From contig JAXLYV010000005.1 in NCBI GenBank assembly GCA_046351235.1, positions 1 to 64,000 on the forward strand: DNA of 64,000 bases, given 5' to 3'. The notes beneath the pieces were generated by a model, which was given only the letters and a program-made list of their open reading frames with translations, ran no database searches and was not told where the DNA came from. Within the stretch, counting starts at the first letter, position 1, and the number at the start of each line of letters is the position of its first letter. This document shows positions 53,055 to 59,566 of this stretch, one piece after another. The stretch is from JBBSAT01 sp046351235 (GTDB lineage: Bacteria; Myxococcota_A; Polyangia; Polyangiales; Sandaracinaceae). A program made the translations under genes and the position numbers.

Positions 53055-53417
53055 ATGGCTGAAGGCGAGAAGAGGGACGACAACGGGACGCCGGTCGCCG
53101 CAGGGGAGCCTCTCGTCCAGCTCGGGCGTGGGCCTTCGGCGCAGGCAACGCCGGTCTTGCCGCGCTCGCGTCGCTCGCCGGCGCTCTTCATGCAGCCGCG
53201 CGAAGCGGAGCAGGCGACGCGACCGGATCGCACGACCGACCTCCTGCTCGCCGCCGACGATCTGCTCGCCGATCCGGCGAGCCGCGGGATCATCCTCGCG
53301 CAGCACTGCTCGCACGCGTCCCACGGCAGCCACGGATCGCATGGCAGCCACGGCTCGCACGGCAGTCACGGCTCGCACGGCAGTCACGGTTCGCACGGCA
53401 GCCACGGCCAGTGGTGA
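53055..53417 (+). CDS. His-Xaa-Ser repeat precursor peptide, HxsA-like
   Basis: A 120-residue presumed RiPP precursor. Residues 1-83 form a leader with ADDLLADPASRG near its end and no Cys. Residues 84-116 are eleven His-Xaa-Ser triplets (HCS, HAS, nine HGS), followed by the terminal HGQW. The only cysteine (85) is in the first triplet. GAGGAG at 53044-53049 gives a strong ribosome-binding site 5 bp before the ATG, consistent with high expression. Canonical HxsA has variable X residues; here X is nearly always Gly. It sits between HxsB (98 bp upstream) and three more radical SAM genes (8 bp downstream). The tract is the expected site of modification; the chemistry is unknown. Confidence 0.85.
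   Translation: MAEGEKRDDNGTPVAAGEPLVQLGRGPSAQATPVLPRSRRSPALFMQPREAEQATRPDRTTDLLLAADDLLADPASRGIILAQHCSHASHGSHGSHGSHGSHGSHGSHGSHGSHGSHGQW
53304..53402 (+). repeat. HGS tract built from an 18-bp repeat unit
   Basis: From the third triplet the Ser codon alternates AGY, TCG, AGY, TCG through nine HGS triplets, so the nucleotide unit is 18 bp (HGSHGS), present about 4.5 times. The two leading triplets (HCS, HAS) do not fit the unit. This pattern indicates tandem duplication of a six-codon unit. Confidence 0.9.
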
Positions 53418-53425
53418 GGTGAACC

Positions 53426-54484
53426 GTGCGCGCGCTGGCTGGCGCGACGACGGAGCCGGGCTCGAGGGCGGATGCGTCGCTCGAGGCCGGCTCTTTGCTC
53501 GTCTTGACGGTCACGCGCGACTGCAACCTGCGCTGTAGCTACTGTCCGACCGCGAAAGACGGCTGGCCCTCGCTCGACGAGACGGACGCGCGGCGCGCGC
53601 TCGACCTCTTCGCGCGCCCGGTGCAGGAAGGCGGCTTCGGGGGCGGCGCGGTGAAGATCTTCGGCGGCGAGCCGCTGCTCGTGCCGGAGGTGGTGCGCGC
53701 GTCGCTCGCGCACGCCGAGACGCTCGACGCGGTGCGCTCCATCCAGCTCTCCACGAACGGGCTGATGCTCGACGACGCGTGGCTCGACCTCGTGGCCTCG
53801 CACGAGAAGACGATCCTGCAGATCTCGATGGATGGCCGCCCCGAAGATCATCGGCGCCATCGCCGCTCCCTGCCGCAAGTGGGTGACACCTACGATCGCG
53901 TGAAGGCGCTGGCGCCGCGCCTGTCGCGGATGGCGCGCGTCGTCGTGACGCAGACGATCCCACCCGCGACCGCCGGGAGCGCGGCCGAGAACTTCGAGCA
54001 CCTGCTCGGGCTCGGGTTCCGGCGCTTCAACTTCCTGCCGGGCTACTACCTGCCCTGGACCGACGCGCAGCTCGCGGCGCTCGAGGCGTCGTTCGGCGAG
54101 ATGGCGCGGCGCATCGAGGCGCTCTTCGACGCGGGGGAGCGCCTCTACGTGCGGAACCTGACCACCCGCGCGCCGACACCGTTCTTCAACACGGGGCTGG
54201 TGGTCGACGCCGATCGCACGATCCATCCGTCGAACGTCGGTCTCTCGGGCGCGCTCGAGGACCTGCTCGCGGAGACGCGGTGTGGCGACCTCGACGCGCC
54301 GCCGACGGCCGAAGCGCTGGCCGAGAAGCAGCGCGAGGTGAACGCGCTGCTCGAGCGCACGCTGCCGCCGCGCGTGTGGAGCTCGACGCTCGCCGTCGAT
54401 GCCGCGCTCACGCGCTTCTGCCGCGGGCTCCTTCCGCGCTGGATCGCCGCCCGGCGTCGCGCGCGAGGAAGGAGCGCGGCATGA
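53426..54484 (+). CDS. Radical SAM enzyme (second of cluster)
   Basis: A 352-residue radical SAM enzyme. TVTRDCNLRCSYC holds Cys33, Cys37 and Cys40; IFGGEPLLVPEV is the glycine motif that binds the AdoMet amino group. Only two further cysteines occur in the C-terminal half (ETRCGDL, RFCRG), too few for a SPASM cluster, so it may have only the radical SAM cluster or an auxiliary site completed by a substrate. A basic C-terminus (ARRRARGRSAA) ends it. The GTG start is 8 bp after the precursor stop and the gene overlaps the next by ATGA. Its anSME-like core is distinct from HxsB. Confidence 0.87.
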   Translation: MRALAGATTEPGSRADASLEAGSLLVLTVTRDCNLRCSYCPTAKDGWPSLDETDARRALDLFARPVQEGGFGGGAVKIFGGEPLLVPEVVRASLAHAETLDAVRSIQLSTNGLMLDDAWLDLVASHEKTILQISMDGRPEDHRRHRRSLPQVGDTYDRVKALAPRLSRMARVVVTQTIPPATAGSAAENFEHLLGLGFRRFNFLPGYYLPWTDAQLAALEASFGEMARRIEALFDAGERLYVRNLTTRAPTPFFNTGLVVDADRTIHPSNVGLSGALEDLLAETRCGDLDAPPTAEALAEKQREVNALLERTLPPRVWSSTLAVDAALTRFCRGLLPRWIAARRRARGRSAA

Positions 54485-55485
54485 GCGGCCTCTCGCTCCC
54501 GGTGCTCGGCGCCGCGCCCGCCGAAGGCTCGCTCACGCCCTGGGTCGGTCCGAACGGTCGCGTGATGGAGCGCCTCGAGCTGCACCTCACGTACACGTGC
54601 CCCGAGCGCTGTTCCTTCTGCTCCGAGGATCATCGGATGAGCGCCTACAAGGCCTATCCGGTGACGTGGGCACGCGTCGCGACGGTGCTCCGCCAGCAGG
54701 CCTCGCGGGGCGTGAAGAACGTCCACTTCACGGGTGGCGAGCCCACGATTCATCCGCAGTTCGTGGAGGTGCTCGCGCTCGCCAAGAAGCTCGGCATGCG
54801 CACGTCGATCGGCACCATCGGGACGATGATCGCTCGCCGCGACTTCGCCGAGCGCGCCATGCCCTTCCTCGACGAGGCCCTCTTCTCGCTCCACGGGCCG
54901 CGGGCCGAGATCCACGACGCCGTCGCGGGGCGCGTGGGCAGCTTCGAGCAGGTCTGCACCGCGATCACGAACGCGCGCGCGCTGCGCCCCGGCTTCCACG
55001 CGTACGTGAACACCGTCGTCACCCGCGAGAACGTGGAGGCGCTCCCCGACACGGCGGCGCTCGCCGACGCCCTCGGCGCCGAGCTCCTCGTCGTCTCCAA
55101 CCTCACGCCCGAGGGCAAGGGGCTCGACGCGTACGAGCAGCTCGCCGTGGACCTGCCGACGCTCGCGCGCATCCTGCCGCAGCTCCCCGGGCGCGCCCCC
55201 CACGCGGTGGTACGCTTCTTCGGCACCCCGATGTGTGTCCTCGGCGAACACGCGTTCCTCTCGAACGATCTCCACTGGGATCCGCGCGTCACCGTCGAGT
55301 GGGCGAGCGCGCCGGGCAAGGTCGTCTTCGACGGCATCTACTCGTGGGCGCCCGACCGCAAGCGCGTGCACACGCGCGAGTGCGAGCGCTGCGCGCGGAA
55401 GGACGTCTGCATGGGCGTCTTCGATCGCTACGCCGAGCGCTTCGACACGTCGGCCCTGACGCCGTTCACCAAGGAGGGCCCGTGA
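54481..55485 (+). CDS. Radical SAM enzyme (third of cluster)
   Basis: A 334-residue radical SAM enzyme. LTYTCPERCSFC carries Cys40, Cys44 and Cys47, and HFTGGEPTIHPQ the glycine motif. In the C-terminal half FFGTPMCVLGEH and CERCARKDVC (C-x2-C-x5-C) supply four cysteines for one auxiliary iron-sulfur cluster, a twitch-like arrangement. The same pattern recurs in the next enzyme (FGGFPLCVLPEE and CSRCALTEVC), so the two are paralogues. It overlaps the previous gene by ATGA and the next by GTGA. It could correspond to HxsC of canonical systems. Confidence 0.87.
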   Translation: MSGLSLPVLGAAPAEGSLTPWVGPNGRVMERLELHLTYTCPERCSFCSEDHRMSAYKAYPVTWARVATVLRQQASRGVKNVHFTGGEPTIHPQFVEVLALAKKLGMRTSIGTIGTMIARRDFAERAMPFLDEALFSLHGPRAEIHDAVAGRVGSFEQVCTAITNARALRPGFHAYVNTVVTRENVEALPDTAALADALGAELLVVSNLTPEGKGLDAYEQLAVDLPTLARILPQLPGRAPHAVVRFFGTPMCVLGEHAFLSNDLHWDPRVTVEWASAPGKVVFDGIYSWAPDRKRVHTRECERCARKDVCMGVFDRYAERFDTSALTPFTKEGP

Positions 55486-56648
55486 GCGCCGACGGTGACG
55501 CCCCCGCCCTCGCGCCGAGCGCGAACCAGGTCTCGAGCGCCTACCGCGACCTGCGGAAGAACGTCGAGATCAACGTCGGCAAGACGTGCAACAACAAGTG
55601 CGTCTTCTGCATCGACGGAATGCCGACCAAGGAAGACCTCGCCTTCATCGACTTCGGCGTGATGAAGGCCGAGCTCGAGCGGTGGCGCGCCGAGGGGCAC
55701 CTCTCGGTGGGCTTTCTCGGCGGCGAGCCGACGACGTACCCGAAGATCGTCGAGTCGGTCGCCTACGCGAAGGAGCTCGGCTTCACGCGCATCGCCCTCG
55801 CCACGAACGCGATGATGCTCCGGCGCATGGAGTTCCTCGACAAGCTCCTCGCCGCGGGCCTGACGCGCGTGACGATCTCGATGCACGGCCACCAGAAGAA
55901 GCTCGAGGACGAGCTCGTGATGGTGCCGGGCGCGTTCGAGAAGAAGTGCACGGCGATCCGCAATCTCCTCCAGCGCAAGCGCGAGGGGCACCTGGCCGAC
56001 GGCGTCTCGGTGAACATCGTCCTCAACGCGAAGAACGGCCCGCACCTGCTCGGGATGATGAAGTTCTTCTTCGACACGATGGGTCTCGACGACCTGCGCG
56101 TGAACTTCGTGCGGCCCGAGGGTTACGCCGAGGGCAACGCGGATCTGGTCCCGACCTACACGGCCACGGTGCCGCTGCTGCTCAAGGCGATCCTGCTCAA
56201 CGAGTATCACTTCAAGAAGACGTTCACGTTCGGCGGCTTCCCGCTCTGCGTCCTGCCCGAGGAGCTGCTCCGCAGCCGGAACCTGCTCTCGAAGTACTGC
56301 GGCGACATCTTCCGCGACCTCTCGACCGACTGCTCGATCCGCGCCGACGGCGAGTACGGCATCGCGACGTTCGAAGGCGGGCGTGCACGCTTCAACTGGC
56401 AGGACCGCAAGCGCTTCGATCTGAAGCATCACACGGACGCCTGCTCTCGCTGTGCGCTCACCGAGGTCTGCGAGGGCGTGTGGCGGGGCTATCTCGACAT
56501 CTACGGCGACTCCGAGGTCGCGCCGCTCGTCTGGGAGCGCGGCGCCGCGCATCGCCACGCGCCTCGCGTAACGGACGCTCCGGCGCGGCGCGTCGGCGTC
56601 AAGCGCGGCTCGGCCAAGGTTCGCCTCGTGGTGCTCGATCGCGAATGA
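55482..56648 (+). CDS. Radical SAM enzyme (fourth of cluster)
   Basis: A 388-residue radical SAM enzyme. VGKTCNNKCVFC holds Cys36, Cys40 and Cys43; FLGGEPTTYPKI is the glycine motif. C-terminal cysteines in FPLCVLPEE, YCGDIF, DCSIRAD and CSRCALTEVC form one or two auxiliary clusters. After WERG (~residue 350) a basic ~35-residue tail (RHAPRVTDAPARRVGVKRGS) could contact the precursor or the ferredoxin. AAGGAGG at 55471-55477 precedes the GTG at 55482; the start overlaps the previous stop (GTGA) and its stop overlaps the ferredoxin start (ATGA). Confidence 0.87.
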   Translation: MSADGDAPALAPSANQVSSAYRDLRKNVEINVGKTCNNKCVFCIDGMPTKEDLAFIDFGVMKAELERWRAEGHLSVGFLGGEPTTYPKIVESVAYAKELGFTRIALATNAMMLRRMEFLDKLLAAGLTRVTISMHGHQKKLEDELVMVPGAFEKKCTAIRNLLQRKREGHLADGVSVNIVLNAKNGPHLLGMMKFFFDTMGLDDLRVNFVRPEGYAEGNADLVPTYTATVPLLLKAILLNEYHFKKTFTFGGFPLCVLPEELLRSRNLLSKYCGDIFRDLSTDCSIRADGEYGIATFEGGRARFNWQDRKRFDLKHHTDACSRCALTEVCEGVWRGYLDIYGDSEVAPLVWERGAAHRHAPRVTDAPARRVGVKRGSAKVRLVVLDRE

Positions 56649-57055
56649 CCTCGAGCGCGCTCCGCGGTCCGACGCTCAAGGTGATCTTCGTGGGGCTCGC
56701 GCTGGAGTGCGAGGTCCCGCTCGGCGATCGCGTGCTCGACGCCGCCCAGCGCGCGGGCGCGCCCGAGGGCTCGCGCTGCCGCGGCGTGTGCGCGTGCTCG
56801 ACCTGCCACGTCTACGTCCGCGCCGGCGCCGAGCACCTCAGCGCGGCGGAGGAGGACGAGCGCGACGTCATCGAGCTCGCCTGCGAGGAGCCTCGCCCCG
56901 AGAGCCGGCTGGGTTGTCAGGCGCGCGCGGCCTCGGCGGGCACGGTGGAGATCGAGATCTCCGAAGAGAGCTTCCGCGCGTGGCTCGAGCTGGCGACTCC
57001 GGCCGAGCGCGAGCAGGCCGTCCAGCGATGGTCGGCCCGCTCTGGCGCGCGGTGA
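56645..57055 (+). CDS. Adrenodoxin-type [2Fe-2S] ferredoxin
   Basis: A 136-residue ferredoxin. The cluster ligands are in CRGVCACSTCHVYV, giving C-x5-C-x2-C, and LGCQARA supplies the fourth Cys, the adrenodoxin/ISC-type spacing; HLSAAEEDERDVI is the usual acidic interaction helix. Its ~30-residue C-terminal helix after EISEESFRAW is longer than in the core family. The ATGA overlap with the fourth radical SAM gene makes it the last gene of the cluster and the likely electron donor for reducing the enzymes' clusters. Radical SAM clusters normally do not have a dedicated ferredoxin. Confidence 0.9.
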   Translation: MTSSALRGPTLKVIFVGLALECEVPLGDRVLDAAQRAGAPEGSRCRGVCACSTCHVYVRAGAEHLSAAEEDERDVIELACEEPRPESRLGCQARAASAGTVEIEISEESFRAWLELATPAEREQAVQRWSARSGAR

Positions 57056-57086
57056 AGCTCCGGCGCGCGGTGAAGCGCGGCGTCGG

Positions 57087-59450
57087 TCAGCGCGAGACGG
57101 TGAGCGAGAACGTCGCCGCCGAACAGCTCGTCGGAGTGCTCGTGCGCGTGACCTGGATGTAGACGGTGTCGGGCCAGGTCTGGAGGCTCGACGTGTACCC
57201 CGACGGGCTGTTGTCGATCGTGTCGTTGAACTCGAACCGATTGAGCGCCGCGCCCGAGGACGCCGAGTCACCGCTGCCGTTGCAGACGAACGTGGAGCCC
57301 GAGCAGTTCTGGATCACGTGGACGGCGAAGGCGCCCGTGGGAGTCACGCTGATGGTCGGCGTGCCGCCGCGCCCGCCGGTGCCGCCGAACGCGGGGAACG
57401 ATGCCGTGAACCAGGAGCTGTTCCCGACACCGATGGCCGCGCCGACGGTCATCGACTGGCCGGGGTTGAACGAGCCGAGCGCGCGCGCGCCGGCGCACGA
57501 GCCGCCGCCCCCGCTCGTGTCGCACTCGCAGCCGTTGCCGAGGATGTTGTCGTAGTTCGCCGTACCGCCCGCGCAGCCGGTGATCGCGCAGCCCGAGGCG
57601 CCGTTGCACGCCTGCGACGTGACGTTCGGCTGCGAGGGGCACAGCGACGCGCCGCCGTTGTCGGCGGTGCCGTTGCAGTCGTCGTCGAGCCCGTTGCACG
57701 ACTCGGCCTGCGGCGTGCCGGGCGTGCAGGTCTGCAGCGTGCCGCCGACGCACGTCTGCACGGAGCGCTGGCAGATGCCCATGCCGCACGTCGTCTGGAT
57801 CCCGGGGTTGTCGAGGTTGTCGCACGCGCCGGGCGTCATCCCGCTGCACGTGCCGGCGCGCGGCGTCTGGCACGGCGAGCTGCAGGTCACCTGCGGGACG
57901 GGGCTGCGCGGCTGCGACGGGCAGAGCGCATCCGGCGTGCGGCATGCGCGCGCGCCATCGCAGGTGGCCGCGCTCGAGTCGGCCGCGAGCTGCGGGTAGC
58001 ACGCATTGCCCTGGAAGCCGGTGTAGTAGCCCATGCAGCTGAAGCCCGAGCACTCGTTGTCGGGGTCGGCGCCGGTGGGCACCGCGGTGCAGGTGCCTTC
58101 CGTCCCGGGCAGCGCGCACGATTCGCAGCTGCCGTTGCAAGCGCTCGTGCAGCAGACGTGATCGACGCAGGTCAGGCCCGTCTGGCAGTCGGCGCCGCGC
58201 GAGCACGTGGAGCCCGGCGGCAGATCGGGCACGCAGAACCCGATCTGGCAGTGGGCTGCCGCGATGCAGTCGCCGTCGGTGAGGCAGCTCGTCGGGCAAG
58301 CGCGGTCGCCCGTCATCTGCGGGTCACCGCCCGTGCACAGGACCGGGTTGTAAAGGCCGCAGCTCACGGCCTGCGTGGAGGCGTCGCACGACGTGTCGTC
58401 GTCGATGCCCGAGACGGCGTGGCACTCGTTCGACTCGCACGTGACGACGCCGCGGTGGCCCTGGCAGGCGCGCGGGTTGTCGCAGACGCGCGTGGGCGAG
58501 CCACCCCCGGGGCAGTTGGCGTCCGTCGCGCAGCAGGTGCCCGAGCCGCAGCAGAAGCCGTTGTCGCAGTGCGCGGTGCCGCAGTCGCTGTCCTCGTCGC
58601 AGGTGCCGCCGCTCGGCACGTCGGACACGCAGACGCCGGCGTCGCAGTGCGCGCTCGCGATGCAGTACGTGTCGTCGTCGGTGCCCGCCGGCGCGCACAT
58701 CGTGGCGCACGTGGTGCCCATGTCGCCGCCTTCGGAGCACGTGTAGAGCGCGCAGTCGCTCGTCGTGCCGCTCTGGCAGGTCGCCGACACGCACATGCCG
58801 CCGACGATCGCGCTGTAGGTGCCGTCACCGTCGGGCGTGCAGCGACCGCTGCCGCAGTCGTTCGGGTTCTCGTCGACGCGGCTGTTGCAGTTGGTGTCGA
58901 GGCCGTCGCAGACCTCGTCGCGATCGGGGTGCACCGTCGCGCTGTTGTCGTTGCAGTCGGGGCCCATGCAGCCGACACCGACGCCGTAGTGATCCGTGTC
59001 CTCGTCGACGCAGCAGGGGCCGCCGACCGGCGCGCACACGTTCGCGTTCACGCCCGTGCCCGAGGCGTCGAAGATGCAGGTGAAGCCGCGCGGGCAGCTC
59101 GGGAACTCCATGTTGCAGCCGGGCAGGCACGCGTGCTCGCCGGTCACGAGGCGCGCGCAGAACGACTCCGCGTCGCAGTCCTCGTTCGTCGCGCACGCTT
59201 CGCAGGTCTGCACCGTCTCGTGCGGGCCCACGTCGTGCCCCGCGTCGGCGTTCGCGTCGTAGCTCGAGTCGCGCCCCACGTCGGGCGTGTTCGTGTCGGT
59301 CGCGTTCGCGTCGAAGGCGCCGACGTCACCGCCGCCGCCGTCACGGCGACCGCCGCCGGTGTCGGCGCTCGCGCATCCGGAAGCGAGCGCTCCGAGCGAA
59401 AGAGCCACGAGCGCAAGTCCGACGATGCGTCCCCACACACTGCATTTCAT
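57087..59450 (-). CDS. MopE-like cysteine-rich lipoprotein
   Basis: A 787-residue surface lipoprotein. MKCSVWGRIVGLALVALSLG ends with lipobox ASGC. The mature part is Asp/Asn/Cys-rich with two copies of the MopE-type metal-binding motif (DCNDNSATVHPDRDEVCDG, LDTNCNSRVDE; and CNGLDDDCNGTADN) and many C-x(4-6)-C modules (CDEDSDCGTAHCDNGFC, CCTSACNGSCESC). A beta-rich C-terminal domain (FNPGQSMTVGAAIGVGN, TPTISVTPTGAFAVHVIQ) follows. Disulfide-bonded extracellular metal or glycan binding is likely. It is convergent with the ferredoxin gene (31 bp). Confidence 0.85.
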   Translation of the reverse strand: MKCSVWGRIVGLALVALSLGALASGCASADTGGGRRDGGGGDVGAFDANATDTNTPDVGRDSSYDANADAGHDVGPHETVQTCEACATNEDCDAESFCARLVTGEHACLPGCNMEFPSCPRGFTCIFDASGTGVNANVCAPVGGPCCVDEDTDHYGVGVGCMGPDCNDNSATVHPDRDEVCDGLDTNCNSRVDENPNDCGSGRCTPDGDGTYSAIVGGMCVSATCQSGTTSDCALYTCSEGGDMGTTCATMCAPAGTDDDTYCIASAHCDAGVCVSDVPSGGTCDEDSDCGTAHCDNGFCCGSGTCCATDANCPGGGSPTRVCDNPRACQGHRGVVTCESNECHAVSGIDDDTSCDASTQAVSCGLYNPVLCTGGDPQMTGDRACPTSCLTDGDCIAAAHCQIGFCVPDLPPGSTCSRGADCQTGLTCVDHVCCTSACNGSCESCALPGTEGTCTAVPTGADPDNECSGFSCMGYYTGFQGNACYPQLAADSSAATCDGARACRTPDALCPSQPRSPVPQVTCSSPCQTPRAGTCSGMTPGACDNLDNPGIQTTCGMGICQRSVQTCVGGTLQTCTPGTPQAESCNGLDDDCNGTADNGGASLCPSQPNVTSQACNGASGCAITGCAGGTANYDNILGNGCECDTSGGGGSCAGARALGSFNPGQSMTVGAAIGVGNSSWFTASFPAFGGTGGRGGTPTISVTPTGAFAVHVIQNCSGSTFVCNGSGDSASSGAALNRFEFNDTIDNSPSGYTSSLQTWPDTVYIQVTRTSTPTSCSAATFSLTVSR

Positions 59451-59566
59451 GATCGACGGCCTCCGGGATAGCGGCCTGTCGATGGTAACGCGAACCCCAC
59501 GTCGACTGCGAGTCCCCCGCGTGGCAGTAGATGACGCGGTGCGGCGTGGGCGCGAGACGCCCGCTT

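Noticed and set aside
53304..53402. CRISPR array or satellite DNA
   Set aside because: The repeat is an in-frame codon repeat within a gene with a strong ribosome-binding site; there are no spacers.
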